A stretch of 64,000 nt of DNA from Bombus terrestris. Its lineage: Eukaryota > Arthropoda > Insecta > Hymenoptera > Apidae. Under the pieces are notes generated by a model. The model was not told the DNA's origin and searched no databases. It saw nothing but the letters and a program-made list of their open reading frames with translations. The stretch spans positions 1,054,001 through 1,118,000 of the forward strand of contig NC_063285.1 of NCBI RefSeq assembly GCF_910591885.1, written 5' to 3'. Each line of letters begins with the position of its first letter. The first letter of the stretch is position 1. A program made the translations under genes and the position numbers. Positions 24,377-37,926 of the stretch are shown piece after piece.

Positions 24377-26501
24377 TACCACTTCATATATAATTAATAA
24401 AACTGTAACCTTTTTTTCCCCAGTTGACAGTTGAGCTGCAATCCATGGTTCCTTTGAGACTCTTTATCCTTGCGATGAGTAGAATAAGATGTAATAATAA
24501 GTTTCACCTTTTATTGCAAGATAAGAGTCAATTTTGCGACTGTCCTTTTTGCAGATCTCTAGCGATTCAGAGATGTAGAATCACCGCCATGACAAATATC
24601 TTTTTCGCAACTTTTATACTTATACGTAGTATTTCGATATAAATACTTATTTAATTCAAATATTTCATTTGTTATTTTAACTTTTATTAAATTTTTCGTT
24701 ATCATTCGGAAACATCATTAAATTATTCGAAAAAGTATAAAGTCTCTCAATAGTATAATGCTATAATGTAATAGTATAATCTAGCTTAGAAAGGTAGCTA
24801 GCTAATCTTTTTCGATTTTCAAAGCTATGAAGAGCAAATAGGTACTTAAAAGCACGTAAAATATAGTTTAAAGTAAACATAATGCATATACTCCCAGAGG
24901 ATTTTAATTTTTTTAATTCTTTAGCTGAAGATTTACTCTGCTACTATATCTAATTTATAAAATTAATGGTTTATGAATGTTAAAGTAATAATATATAACG
25001 TTTTATTAAACATAAGATTTATGTGTAACAAAATAACAAAGTATTAACGTACACCGCTCTATTCTCTTATACATCTCAAACTGGAATGAATTCGTTTTAT
25101 TGCATATTCATTCATTCAACACATACGCAATGCGCTCGTCTCGTGGCGTTTTCTTTTTGTCTTTCTCTCTTTCATTTTTCACACACATCTATTTTCTAAC
25201 AATAAAGTTGGAAATACGCAACGTGCTGAAAAAGAAAAAAAAAAGAAATAAGAAGCGCGCGATTTTATATATTTTTTTAATACATAGATTCCATTATAAA
25301 ATTATTATTTATCTTTGCATGTGTAAATCATTCAATGTTCTCCATATTGAAAATGTTTTAGAAATATGGATTGATGTTAAGATGTGTAGATGTACTATGC
25401 TACACGCATTATACCTAGGCATATAATTACTTGCGTACATGTCTAGGCACAAGTACTGTTGCTCTTCTCTAAATAGATTCTATTCTGGAAATCAACTTCC
25501 TCTCAAGCAATACGCTTAGTTAGTCTATATCATCGTGCAAAAGCGGACGCTTCTTGTTTTAAATAACAAAATAGCTTATCGCGTCGTGTGTTGTACAATT
25601 TTTAAATTACTTTTTCGACTAAATGTATATTTGTTTCAATTATTTTTACATAGCTACTTTTTCAATACTAATACTTTTTAAACCCCACATAATTTAATAT
25701 TACTTCTTTTTTCAGAATTTAATGAATCACTTCGTACTTTTAATTTATAACAGAATATATGTGAGCTAAACTTCTATTTAAATTTTATGTTATATAAAAC
25801 TTATTATAAAAGTACATAATAGTTATAAGTGAATGAAATTTATTAAATGAAAGAAGATATTTAAAAATTTTTTGTTCGAGTTCTTACGATTAAAAAGTTA
25901 TTTGTGGTAAGTTTTGAAATCTCAAACTTTTTTCTTCCTTCATTTCTTTTTTCAATAGGATGATGCTTTTAATTGCACGGTTAATCACAATACCGTGTGT
26001 TTCATTAAATTTTGTGCATTTTTATATTCAAAATACATCTCTTTTATATTCATATCCCACTTCTAACGACTTCATATTAACAAATTTTTCTATAATTAAA
26101 TTATATTTTTCCTTCATCTATTTTTTAGGCTATATATTTTAATCGCTTAATTGACAATATTATACGTGAATATGTAACTTAATCAAACTGTGATGAAAAT
26201 GAAAAAATATCTATTATTTTTATGGAAAATTTGTTTTACTTGCAATATTAAATTTTTTCTTTCGTCATAGTATGTATTAAATATATCATACTAATTCGAA
26301 ATATTATTGGAATTTCTATATTTTCAAATTATTATTTTATAACGAGAATTTATAATTTAATTATTTAAATCTCTGTTACTATAAATAAAAAATGTTAGCA
26401 CACAAAATAATATTAAAGTAATTAAGAACATATGAATCATTTTTACCACAACGTATGTAATATATGCATTTTTGTAAATGAGATTGTTACAAGTTTTAAC
26501 A
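24377..26501. other. AT-rich DNA upstream of the SmydA-type gene
   Basis: I see no open frame that looks like protein and no transposon ends. It probably holds the promoter and 5' UTR of the gene that starts at 26502, but no motif can be assigned. Confidence 0.4.
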
Positions 26502-26642
26502 ATGGAATCTCAGACTACTTGTGCGATTTGCGGGAAAAATGCAATTCATAAATGTAGTGCCTGTGGAAATGTGTATTACTGCAGTAAGCAACATCAGAAA
26601 GAGGATTGGAGGAATCACGCAAAAGCTTGTAAAAGTTTTAAG
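26502..26642 (+). CDS. SmydA-type SET/MYND protein, exon 1 (MYND finger)
   Basis: ATG at 26502 has a good context (AACAATGG). The exon encodes 47 residues and ends in phase 0 at TTTAAG|GTTAGT. It is a complete MYND zinc finger: Cys pairs CAIC, CSAC and YYC, then H and C in WRNHAKAC. The whole model joins exons 26502-26642, 35311-35565, 39296-39532, 44279-44432 and 49500-49656, about 314 residues in one frame. SMYD proteins are SET-domain lysine methyltransferases or relatives. The order and the wording of the SET core match the arthropod SmydA group (annotated in insects as SmydA-8 and similar). An upstream ATG at 26478 is in frame but in poor context. Confidence 0.88.
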
Positions 26643-28036
26643 GTTAGTAGTTTTCGTACTAATCTAATATTTTCTAGCCTATAAATTCAATTACATAATT
26701 ATATTATATTAAGTTTAGTTCTTAGAAGAAAAAGCAAGATTACTTTAATGTAATCAAATTTATTATGCCTTGTAAAATTGTTCCTTATGCGTTATAAAGT
26801 TTGTACACTATGTTTGAACATTATTTATCACAATTAGAACGTGGTTTTTGATTTAAGTATGGTTTTCATCGCCTAAAGTCAATGCATTATTTTGGTTAAG
26901 GTTGTCTTATTTATAAGGTTAGAACCTTAGCCGGAATTTGAAAGAAATTCAAGTTCCAGTGCTACCTGAAGTAGTTGTTAGGTAAGGCTCAAAATTCAAG
27001 ACTACTCTCAATTTTGGAACGAAATTTTCGTAATTTGGGGTATAAGATACCCTTGCGGAAAATCTGGAATGGATTTATCACATAATTGTAGAGAAATTGT
27101 TAACAAAAGCCGATGCATTTTAACACAGTGATACATGGCGGATTTAAGAAAAGAGGCTCTTAGTTTTTCTTTTTATTCTGAAACAGGAAAACTATATTCA
27201 AGAACCGTACCAAAATTGGCACCAAATTATATCAAAATATGATGGTGTATTTATTAATTTCTGTAAAACTGTCCTGTGAATGTAATAACCTTTTCTTAAA
27301 TGCTAATGAAAAGATAAGTTTACGTGCAGATTTTTCAGAAGCTACGCAGTGGTAGCTGATGTGGCAATATCACACGATATATTTAGACGTTTGAATAGCG
27401 TGCGACGATTCATTGAAATGTACCAATTCCTTATTGAAGCTAATTATGTACAAAGGATAGTTTGGTATAAATATAATTTACAATTGTTCCAAATTTATAT
27501 TAAGTCTGAGTCGTATTAATTATCCAATTAATTGTCGTATTAATTAAAATTTGAAGATAAGACATTAAATAATTGAATACTTCTGATTCTAATTTATTTA
27601 TTACTCTTGTACGACTTTCTCAAGTTTAACCAATTTTCTTTTATAATTATTAATTCTGGAACTGTAATGTCAGAGTTTTACTAAATTTTTAACGACATTA
27701 CATATTTTAAACAAATTTTTATTATCATATTTTTAACAATGATACTGTTATAAAATTTATAAAGTATATATACGAGTATATAACATTTAAAGGATCTTGG
27801 GAAAAAGGCGAATGTTAAACGTAACAAATTTTGAATTTAACATTTTTTCATATGCCGAATTAAAATTTTCTGTGTTTTGTAGTACCCAGTTATAAGAAAT
27901 TCAAGTATACATCGTATATTAAAATAAAGTAAAGTAAATTAAAGTAAAGTAAAATTAAAGTAAAATTACAAAATTACATCTTTTTTGCAAAAACCCACTT
28001 TTTGTGTATGTTCATCGATTATTCAGGATTGGGTTG
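26643..28036. other. Intron 1, proximal part
   Basis: Apart from a short AAGTA-type simple repeat at about 27922-27968, nothing recognisable. A small ATGGCGG-started frame near 27134 is too short to support. Confidence 0.5.
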
Positions 28037-28915
28037 TGTTACGTCGCGTGAAGAGGTCCGCGCGACGTCTTCTATTGTCTAACCGTAAAGGCCCAAGCGT
28101 CGTTAGAGAAACCCTCAATAAACCTAAGGCCCACCATAAACCGAGTCTCATTAGCTTGCAGGAACCTTGAATCATGCAAGTATTTTGGGTTTATCTGTGG
28201 CACTTAAACAAGTCATTAGGTTTATTGAGAGTGTTTAAAGATTACGGAGAAAGCTGGTATTTATAACGGGAAAAACTGGTAATTATATGATAGGGAAAAC
28301 CAGGCATTTATAGAATAGAAATGTCTGGATTTTCCCATGAGTCATGCCGATGGGATGCTTACATCTCCCATCTTCAGGCGTTAACGTCTTAGCCAATGGA
28401 TTGCGCGGATCCTTGTCCTCACCTTTCCTAATTAAACATGTAAGCAACGAATCCGCATTCTTCGTTCAAAGGGCACACCCATACCGAGCTTTCCTCCGTA
28501 ATCACATCAGAACGAACATCAGAGTATTTCTTCGGCTCTCACGGTGTCTAGAGTTCCTGCATTTCCTACAACTCTCACCGTTCCTACGTCTCTAAGAGTT
28601 TCCATCATCTCTCGCGGTGCCCACAAGTCCGACAGCTCCTATCACTCTCTCATCTAAGAATAATCCTTCTCTTCATTATCTGTATCTTAACCAACGGCGT
28701 TACTACTTGTGTGATTGTATAAAGTGTTGGAAATATATCTACTTTAACTCTATGAACCACAGTGTTATACTAACTGAATCACCCCTATTATCCTAACCGA
28801 AATCAGGGGATCGAACTATTCGTGGTGTCGATTATTGCAATCGTAACGGGAATTTACGACTCCCGTTGTCGCGTATTCTAACGACCGCGTCTCCCCGCGA
28901 TAGCTCGAAAATACA
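28037..28915 (+). mobile_element. Solo LTR, family D copy 2, with 5-bp target duplication
   Basis: It runs TGTTACGTCGCG...AAATACA over 879 bp, flanked by GGTTG at 28032-28036 and 28916-28920. Orientation is opposite to the copy at 3598. It sits in intron 1 of the SmydA-type gene, on the same strand as the gene if TGTTACGTCG is the 5' end. Confidence 0.9.
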
Positions 28916-29881
28916 GGTTGCGTTATCGGAATGAAACCTTTTGCATCGTCAAAAGATAGAAGCTTGCCGATCGGTCCCGCATGCAAAATTTCTCAAATTT
29001 GTGCAATGTTAACTGTTGTCATTGCGAAGAATTACTTGTTCACTAGTTTCTAACTAACTTTGAAATCTCGTTTCTTAATATAGGCTTCAACTCCTGCTTT
29101 CATCGCAGGAAACATTTTTCTACGGATACATTTTCGAGCATATCTATCACTGTTTACTATATAATATTCGGAAAATCGGGACAAGACAGCCTATTATTTG
29201 CTATTTTTCATTAATTAATAAAAGATAAGAATTGAAATAAATAACAATTAGGTAGAAATAAGTTACCGCCTTATTAATGACAGCAGAAGGTATTTTACGT
29301 TAGATTTTTAATATCGAATTTCGCTTCACGAAAAAATGTCATATAAAAGACTTTTTGTCACAAACGCTCTGTAAGAGAAAAATCTCGCCGACTTCGAAAA
29401 GCGCTGAAAAGTATCAAATAATTTTTATCTTATATGTATTTTATTTTTACACATATGCAACAACGCATTCACTGATTAAACAGCATATTGAATATATTAC
29501 AGCCTTCTCTAAGGCGACATAAAATTAAAAATATTATTAATACATAGCCCAGTTCCATTTCTAATTGTCTAACATCAGTAATTGTAACGATTGGATTTTA
29601 AATTACACTCCCCGCCAAGAAGATAGCCCAGGTGTGCTATCTTTAATTACTCAATGACGCGTGTAAAGTTTTTCGTCTGTAACGCATAATATCGAAACAT
29701 TATGAGCTCAGAATATGCGGTTCGTTGAGAATAGTTAAAAATATTATGAAGTTTAATGTGAAACAAAAAACAATTGTTTTATTTATTTTATGAACAAAAT
29801 GATAGCACATTTACAATAAGAAAATAATAATCAATATAAATTGTAACTAACAATAATTACTTATCAAATATATACACTTAT

Positions 29882-30794
29882 TTAATAACGGGTACATCCT
29901 CCTTTGTTTTCTATTACTTCTATTGTACGATTTGCCATCGATTTATATAGATTCTGGATATAATTTTGACTTAACGTATCCCATTCGCGTACAATTGCAT
30001 TTTTTAATTCTTGTACGTGTTGATACTGCTTTCCATTCGCATATACGCCGTGAACAAGTTCTGCCCAGCAATTTTCAATAATATTCAGGTCCGAGGAGCG
30101 TGCGGGCCACGGCAATATAGATATATTATTTTCATTAAAGTATGATTGGACCAATCTTGATGTGTGTACAGATACAGTATCTTGTTGAAAGATGTAATCA
30201 GTTCCAGAAATGCGTTCTGCGTGATTATTTATTTGTTCTTCGATTAAATTTATGTATCGAACACTATTCATTCTCCCATCGATGAACTTGATACTTGTCT
30301 TGCCAAAATAACCGATGCCGGCCCAAACCATCACGCTCTTTCCTCCCATTTGTCGTCGCATTGCTGACATTGTCTCTTTTCTTGTGTCATGAAAATAATA
30401 TTGGAACCCATCAGGACCATCCAAGTTAAATATTTTTCGTTTGAAAATAGTACCCTTCTCCATTTCTTTTTCCAATGCATTCATTCTTTTGCAAAGCGTA
30501 AACGTTCTACTTTATGTTTCGTTGTTAACAAAGGTTTCTTTTTCAATTTTAGCCACTTGATATTTTTGCAGGATAGTAGAACTCGAAGAACACTTGAAAC
30601 ACTCGCACTAACATTAGATTTTTCCGTTATTTGCTTCGTTGTTAATTGCGAGTTGAAAGCTACACGCAAAATTGCTCGCCTATCACGATCGGATAACGAT
30701 GACAGCCGTCCAGTACTTTTCCTTTTACCATGATCTTCAACATTTTTAAAGAAATTGTGTATTACTTTACGACTTCATCTTACTACTTTCGATA
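29882..30794 (-). pseudogene. Tc1-family transposase, broken
   Basis: The DDE domain (30484-29882) has VMVWAGIGYFGK, then QDTVSVHT where relatives have QDN, and SSDLNIIENCWAEL with the last acidic residue. The helix-turn-helix N-terminal part lies at 30794-30481 in another frame (TGRLSSLSDRDRRAIL), with a TGA near its start. The extreme N-terminus is cut off by the R1-clade insertion. Confidence 0.85.
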
Positions 30795-31257
30795 TTTTTG
30801 TTACTGGGGAAATCCTCATGGACACCCTCCCCTCGATTCTTCTGGTCAGCGGTGGGGTAGTGTCGGACTTTACTTACTAAATCTCCACGGTGGACCCCAC
30901 CTGACGCTCAGCTGGAATGCCCCGGGACCTCTTTCGAAATACTGCGGGAGCACTCCTTGTGTCTTCTCCTGTCTGAGGGAGTCGTTCCTTGGTTAGTTCG
31001 GGCATTAGGAGGGATCATCCCTCTCAACGCTATCCCTCCTTGGCGTGTCGGCCCCTATGATCACCTAGGGCGGCGCAGGGTCGTTCTTCGGCGCGGAACT
31101 CTGCCTCTCACCCTCTCCTGCTCTGTTCGTTCCTTTACGAGCTTTACGCTTTCGCAATATGAGCGGACTGCGAGGAACTCTTGTTGCCCCCTCAACATCG
31201 CTTTCACAACTGAGGAGGGGTCTAATCTCCCTCCAAAAAGATCTGGTAAGTTTCGCC
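30795..31257 (-). mobile_element. 5'-truncated R1-clade 3' end inserted in the Tc1 element
   Basis: On the minus strand it ends with TCCGACACTACCC, then GGGTGTCCATGAGGATTTC, the same terminal 3' UTR blocks as R1-clade element 1 at 10820-10880. GC content is far above the surrounding Tc1 DNA. The poly-A tail is lost, and the upstream border is set only by the composition change. Confidence 0.65.
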
Positions 31258-32149
31258 GAAAGGTGATAGTGCCTTACCATTTATATATGTTCCATCCTTG
31301 TCTACGGGAGTGATAAACGTCTCTTCTTTCATATTACCACTTGCTACTGATAACTGTTGCTAGTTTTAGTTCAAGAATTTGCTTTTCTACAGACTCGTTT
31401 AATTTTTTTCCACGTCCCACATAATTACAAATTTATATAATATTATACTGTAATATTTACTCGTTGATAAATCATGAACTACTAATTTCTAAACATATTA
31501 ACAGAGTGTGCTATCATTTCGTTCTTAAAATAAAATAATTTTTTTGTTACACACTAAACCTCATAATATTTTTAATTATTTTCAACGAACTGTATATTCT
31601 GAGCTCATAGTGTTTTGATATTATACGGTACAGACGAAAAACTTGACACGCGTCACTGAGAAATTAAATATAGCACACCTGGGCTATTTTTTTGACGAGG
31701 AGTGTAGTAACGAGCTTGCTATACATACAAGTCCATTATCCTGTATACTATTAATACACTGAGCGTAATTTGTATTCTCACAGATACAAGTAAAGTTTTT
31801 CAATTTGGCCACTATCAAAACATGTTCTTGGTGACTTTGTGTCAAAATATCTCACAATTTAATACAATTAAATGTAAATTTGCTGAAATTTGAATTATAT
31901 AAATATAGAATTGAAATGTTTCATTATACTGAAAGTATTCTATTGAAAAGGTTTCAATATACATATTTAATATGCTATTTAGTAAGTAAATGATAGTCAC
32001 TATTGTTGCATATGTGTGCAAATAAGATATAAATGAAATGGAAATTATTTCAATTATTAAATTATTAAATAGAAATAGAGATCATAACTGACATAATGAA
32101 AATAATTTTTTACTTTTAAGTGCATTTTGAAATCGGTAATATTTTTTTG

Positions 32150-32960
32150 GAAAAAATTTTTGATCAGCGGAGCAAAAGTATTGGCACGCTTGAAAAATAA
32201 GTTACTGCTTGAATTCCACTGACGTGTATATTCTACTGAAACATTTCCGCTGTTGGCACACCTGTTATGTCGCAGCAAGTTCCTTCATTCAAACTGATCG
32301 TTATATTTTGAAGTAAATAAGAATATTTTGCGCAAAAAAAGAAAAATGTGAATAACAGGAAATAAAACAAATGAAAAAACAATTGTTAAAAGAAAGACTG
32401 CATTAAATTTATATGAGCAAGGAAAATCTTTTTCGGAAGTAGGAGAAATTATTAACAGAAGTCGTTTTACCGTAAGAAATGCGATTAAATAATTCCTTGG
32501 TAAAAAAGATGTGACAAATGCCACACGAAGCGAACGTCCACGGAAGCTTGGAGACTGAGAAAAAGAAAGATAATCAGTATAATAAAAAAAGAACCTAAAT
32601 CTATATCCTCGAATGTAGCTAGATTAGTAAAAAGTGAGTCTAGCGGGGAAATACACCCCCATAACAGTTCGAAGGACACTTAAAACTGCTGGATATGAAT
32701 CGCAAGAGTTGCAAGACGAAACATGCATTGCTAAATTAAAAAAAAAGGATTGGAATTCACTATTAGTTATGTACACGAAAATACTGCGTTCTAAGATAAA
32801 GTACTGTTTTGAGACGAAAGCAAATTTAATGGTTTTCAGTGTTATTTGGCAAAAACCAAATACTGAATTGATGAAAGAAAGATTGTCCAAACTGTCAAAC
32901 CCCGAGGAGGTAAAGTAATAACAATATCCTGTAAACGAGCTTATTTTTATTGGAAATACC
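32150..32960 (+). pseudogene. Tc1-like transposase relic, N-terminal and central part
   Basis: A terminal-repeat-like AAAAGTATTGGCACGC at about 32174 precedes a decayed frame: KKTIVKRKTALNLYEQGKSF and INRSRFTVRNAIK (helix-turn-helix), then IHPHTVRRTL-like, then a DESKFN-type stretch and WQKPNTEL. Multiple stops and frameshifts. Relative of the element at 39652-40903 but a separate copy. Confidence 0.7.
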
Positions 32961-33167
32961 ATGGACAAGTAAGGTTATTTAAATATTTTAAAGCAAAATT
33001 TAAAAGAATATCCTTCAATCTGGATTGAGCAGTTTGGACAACTTCTCGGACTGAATAAAAGTAAATAATTGCAGTAACTTAAACTCCATGTGAAAATAAG
33101 CAAAAAATGTAGAATAAAAATTTTTCCTAAGATGCTTCCTTCTTTGCAGAAAAATAAATTAGAAAAT

Positions 33168-33470
33168 TGTTGAGAATAGTGGATCTTAATCGCCGAAATA
33201 AATGTATAGGAACAGTTAGATTATACTTAGAATTGATATCAAAACAGTTTCACATTTATTTAATATGTGATTTACAAGATCTTCATCGATATACATTTGC
33301 ACGCGTCTCAGCACTCTCTTTGTCTCACCATCTTCTATACCATACTACTAACGGAATGGAGACGCTGTGCACGCATATAATTCCACACACGCATACTCAT
33401 ATACGTGTGTCACTATTATGCGGCTAATCTAGTCTAGCACACAAAATTACACATATCTCAATAAAATTAT
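33168..33470 (-). mobile_element. Solo LTR-like copy of Copia family F
   Basis: TGTTGAGAATAGTGG on the plus strand matches the Copia LTR at 5068 after the family E insertion is skipped; CACGCGTCTC and ATATCTCAATAA are shared. The end is uncertain. Lies in intron 1. Confidence 0.55.
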
Positions 33471-34179
33471 ATCATGTGCCTGTATCAGACGTGCTAGTAA
33501 TTAAATACATTCAAACTCCATTTCCTTGAAAGTGGGGCGCGGGACCGGAAAATATTGTTTAACATTTTTTTAATTATTTTCACGCATATAATAATCTCGT
33601 GTTGATTGTTTACCTAATCGGCACTTACAATTAACCAACTTAAGTGTACTTAAGTATACTTGACAAAGTTTGAAATTCAATTTTCTCAGGAACGAAGCAT
33701 CGTATGAAAAAATTTTACTTTATATTTTCGACTTATTGTTTCGTGTAGAATCAGCCCTTGTCCCGTCGTACTGCGATGTCCGACCCACCCTGTAGACGAC
33801 CGGCAACTAATTGTGTCATGTGCGCTGTTACGGCCGCACAATTATAGGCAAAATTCACTGATAGTTTTTTGCGAATATCTCTGGAGTTATTGACCGATAT
33901 TTACATATACAGGAAAAAGTTATGCAAAATGTGGATCTTTATAATAGATTCAAAAATCATCAAAACCTCGGAATCCAAAGCTGCGATGAGATAAAAATAA
34001 AAAAGAGTGCAAAATATTACATAATTACCATATTATATTATACTAGGACCCAAATATTAAATCAATTATTTGTATATAATTTGTTGTTTATAAAGATGTT
34101 TAGTAAAAAATGTTCTGCCTCGAATCAAATTCAAATACCCTATCGTCTGGCTTAGATAATTTTATCTAACTTTGCGAGT

Positions 34180-35215
34180 CTTGTAATTCGCCATTCGCTA
34201 ATATGCCTTTAGAGATAAAGATACTATATTGGGATGAGGATACTCGTCGGATGACGCTTGAGAATTACTAGAGTTTTATAAATGAATGTTTTAAAAATAA
34301 ATTTTATAGAGGAACTGACACGGAATTGGCATAAGAGTGCTTAAAAGCTTATGAAAAACCTTGTGTGAAAAACCGTTCTAAATCTCTATTTGAAAAATCT
34401 CCTTGGTGTAATTAAAAACGTGTTCGTCTCTTTATATCAGATAACAAGTGTAGACGTTTATTTAATTAACAAATCAATTAGCGATCTTACCTTTCTGGAT
34501 GGTTCGCGTGACTCACGAATAACTGTCCACAAAGGAGAGTGAATTAAATTCAAAGAGGAATTCCGTTCTTTAATTGCCGATATATGCGTGTACTAGGCAC
34601 AAACACAATATCTCAGAACGAAGCAGACGAATTAGAATCCGTTACAATACCAATTTGAGTAAAGGAATAAATAACCCCAACCTAACCCCAATCATTCAAC
34701 AAATGTACGAAATACCCAATAAAATGAATCGCGCACTAGAGGATAAGTAATGCTGGTTAGCACTTCTAACTAAAGTCTTCGATAGTATATGGTATGTAAG
34801 ATTGTGTTACAAACCATCAGGGCATGTTTCTATAAGAAAGTATAGACGGACATAAACGTAGAAATTTTCTAAGAAAGTGTCTTAAGAGTAATTTTATATA
34901 CGCTATACACAGTCGGTATCTCAACATTCATGGACATTAAAGTATTTGTGTTTGCTGATAATACCAGCTTTACTAGATACACATTCAGTTTCGTAAATAA
35001 CAAATGTGATATTCTAACAGTGTATGAAAATGAGGGTAATAAAAGGCTTAACGTTATCCAAAGTAAATGTAACTACATCGTAGAGATACGAGAGACGAAG
35101 CTTTACGAAACTAGAACTATTAGAAGATTATACAAGGAATATGAAATTGATCTATTAAATAGTATTATAAACATGTATACGGACTATAATCATGGCGCAA
35201 TAGCATCTCAATAAA
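34180..35215 (+). pseudogene. Very old jockey-like reverse transcriptase relic
   Basis: Broken frames include TLYTVGIST followed by VFVFADNT, which resemble the jockey RT stretch around YTLYTADIP and FADD (catalytic FADD reads FADN). No intact domain remains. The frame at 34930-35214 should not be taken as a gene. Confidence 0.45.
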
Positions 35216-35310
35216 CATTGTCATTCGCGTGCTACCAATCTTAATTATTACACCACTTTGGGCAAATTGCAAAGAAAAATTCGAAATTAATTACGTACCT
35301 CGTTTTACAG

Positions 35311-35565
35311 TTAGCGGAAGATTCCTTATTGGGTCGTCATTGTATAGCCACACGAAATATCAAAGTTGGGGAAATTGTTTTGAAAGATGATCAACCTCTG
35401 ATAGCAGGTCCTATGTATAATTGCGCTCCTGTGTGCCTTCGCTGTTACACGGTCTTGAATGAAAGCATTGCAGTAGCTTGTGAAAAATGTGGTTGGCCTC
35501 TTTGTCAAGATTGCAAAGACCATGGATTAGAGTGTAATTTTTCTTCTACTCGCAGAGATCATAAG
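35311..35565 (+). CDS. SmydA-type SET/MYND protein, exon 2 (N-SET and cysteine cluster)
   Basis: Acceptor CGTTTTACAG, donor ATAAG|GTAATT, 85 residues, phase 0 at both ends. It starts LAEDSLLGRHCIATRNIK, the first strand of a SET domain (G-R-H/Y, then VGEIVLKDDQPLI). It then has the SmydA cysteine cluster CLRCY, CEKCGWPLC, CKDH and EC. This second cysteine-rich segment inside the SET region is typical of the arthropod SmydA group rather than of vertebrate SMYD1-3. Confidence 0.88.
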
Positions 35566-35762
35566 GTAATTACACTATTTCATTGTTAAGATAACCTAAC
35601 TAGTTTTATTTTTGTAAGCTAAATACTAATCTGCAAACCGTTTCGTCCAATACTCGCACTTTTTGAAACCATCAGTTTTTTTAAGAACATCAACATTCTG
35701 AACAACTTCTTCCTATATATAACAGCAACTCAACTTTTACCGTATACAGCGTTTAAAAATAT

Positions 35763-36238
35763 TGTAGGATCTTTACTACAATTAGTTTATTTAAAATAAA
35801 TGGATTAAACAGATGTTGGTTAAACAGGAAACGATGGTTGTTTAACGTAAGCTAATCACAATAAATTATAATTATGACAACTAAATAGTTTATTTGCCAC
35901 TCTCGTCACTATGGTTCCATCGCTCTCTCACACGCGGACTACACTCTCTCGACAACGCAATTCGCATTCCCTAACTTCTCGATTTACACTCTCTGGCTTC
36001 TCAACCAACACTGACTGTTAATTCGTCTTTGTCCTCTAGCATCCCTTTGTCTCTTGTCTTAGCCCCACCACGCACGTGTTCCGCAACCGCTTGTGGTTAG
36101 GGTCACGCAGGTCTTTTCCGCGAAACTATTCGATTAATGTCGAAACTATTCGAAACTGTCTTTCGGCACTTCGGCTTTCACGCGACATTGTTTATAGTTC
36201 GCCCGATATCTCTTAGGCCTTTCGTCCACTATACTACA
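35763..36238 (+). mobile_element. Solo LTR, family E copy 2, in intron 2
   Basis: It starts TGTAGGATC and ends ATACTACA. Flanks ATAT and ATAC may be a decayed 4-bp duplication. The middle is CTC-rich, as in the other copies. Confidence 0.7.
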
Positions 36239-37537
36239 ATACGCGATTTGAAAAGTGATTTCTGTGAAGGCCATGATGAAAAAATAGATGAAAAGGATAA
36301 CATTTTTATGAATCAGGCATCCGGAATATGTTTGACACGCTAATACCAAATTAATGTTGGATTTATATCGATACATAATTCTCACGAACCTTCTAATTTG
36401 ATTAATTGGTGATGATGTTCCTCCGAATTCTATTACGAGTAACAGATTTACATCTCGCACGCTTGTTTCCATCGACACTTGCGTATACAGATCACGATAA
36501 AACCATTGTAGCTTCCTCCTACTTTGAATAATGCATCGCGGATCGTTTGTCGATACACTGAGAGATCTAACAGTTACCAAATCCTTGAATATCTAGACAG
36601 AAATAGTACATTTGTTCCTGTACAATTTCAAATTGACGATCGACCTCTTGTTATCGCTGAAACCTGTAATCTCGCAGGAAGTAAATTCCATTAATTAAAA
36701 AATATTAGAATCCGAGATCGTTTGAAAATCGTACTATTGTACGTGAATGAATATACAGTAACGTTATCTATAACATACAACAACAAAAATTATTTATGTA
36801 TACGTAGAAAAACATGGGTTACCTGGAAAAGAACATATGAAAGAATATTTATTTAAAAAATGTTCATCCATCTAAATCACCACTTGAAATCACTTAAATG
36901 ACGTAAGGAATATGTCTCGTATTATGCATAGACAGAGAAAATATTTAGATGGCCTGCTTTAAGTGAAACATTCTATATATCGCATTTCTACTGGTTAACT
37001 TTTTTTAAGTTTTCAATCCAAGCGTAACAATTGTCTGCAGTAACAAATCTAATCCAATTTGAATTTAAATTCATCTAATTGTAATATAAAATCAAACTAA
37101 AATCTTAGTAAAATTAAAATTCTGATCAATGCGTTTACATGAAAATCAATAAGTATTAACAAAAAATATTAAAAAAACAATAATGATTTTTAATATACAA
37201 TTCAAATAAGTATAGAAGGGGTCGTTACTTGTGCAAGGCATTTTGGAATAATCCAGAATCGGGAATGTTGCAGAATTAATCGTTAAAAGAATGCATTTTA
37301 TTGTTTTTTAAGATGCGAATGTTACTCCTGTTTTTAAAAGAATATTTTCTAGCTTACAATTAATTTATTTTATACTGTCTTAATCTTACATAAATGGACG
37401 ATATTGCACTGCAATGTGTGACGGATAATGCTGCTCCCTATGCAAGCACATTGGAACGAAGTGTTTGATAACTAAATTATAATTTTTCTTAAAGATATGA
37501 TGCATATACTGTAACTTTAATAATTTACTTTAATAAA
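36239..37537. other. Intron 2, central part
   Basis: AT-rich, no transposon ends or coding frames that I can support. A 144-codon minus-strand frame overlapping the LTR at 36146-36580 has no recognisable content. Confidence 0.4.
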
Positions 37538-37926
37538 TGTAGTATCGTGGGCAAAAGGCCTAAGATATCGGCCGAACCGTAAACAATGTCGCGAGAGCCG
37601 CGGCATCGTCGGGTACATCAAGGTGTCGTCGGTCCTTTCAAGTGAATAGTTTCGTGGAAAAGACCTGCGTGACCCTGGCCACGGGCGTTTTCGGGACACG
37701 TGCGCGATAAGGCGGGAAAAGACAAAGAGATGCTAAAGGCAGTGTGAGTTGAGAAGCGAGAGCGAGCGAGTGCAGAAGCCGGAGAGTGTGAATCGGGAAG
37801 TCGAAAGCCGAGTATGAGAATAAGACGTACGACAGCATTGTAATCATTTCGTTGTTTTGAATATTTTTTATTAAATCAAAACATCATTACTTGTCCTTTC
37901 CTCTAAAGACCCATTAATATACTACA
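37538..37926 (-). mobile_element. Solo LTR, family E copy 3, with 4-bp target duplication
   Basis: TGTAGTATCGTGG...ATATACTACA, flanked by TAAA at 37534-37537 and 37927-37930. Inverted relative to the copies at 5168, 35763 and 42619. Confidence 0.85.

Larger units (their letters stand above)
29606..31704 (-). mobile_element. Tc1-like transposon with long inverted repeats, hit by an R1-clade fragment
   Basis: The ends read CACTCCCCGCC at 29606 and GACGAGGAGTG at 31694-31704, with TA on both sides (29604-29605, 31705-31706). Inverted similarity extends about 170 bp inward (ATAGCCCAGGTGTGCTAT against ATAGCACACCTGGGCTAT, and the TCTGAGCTCATA block). The transposase is on the minus strand, and an inserted segment lies at 30795-31257. 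The element is in intron 1 of the SmydA-type gene. Confidence 0.88.

Noticed and set aside
34930..35214. A 94-codon frame as a host exon just before exon 2
   Set aside because: It carries a degraded RT motif (FADN) and no splice sites, so it fits an old jockey relic.
36146..36580. A 144-codon minus-strand frame
   Set aside because: It overlaps an LTR of family E, its content is not protein-like and it has no motifs.
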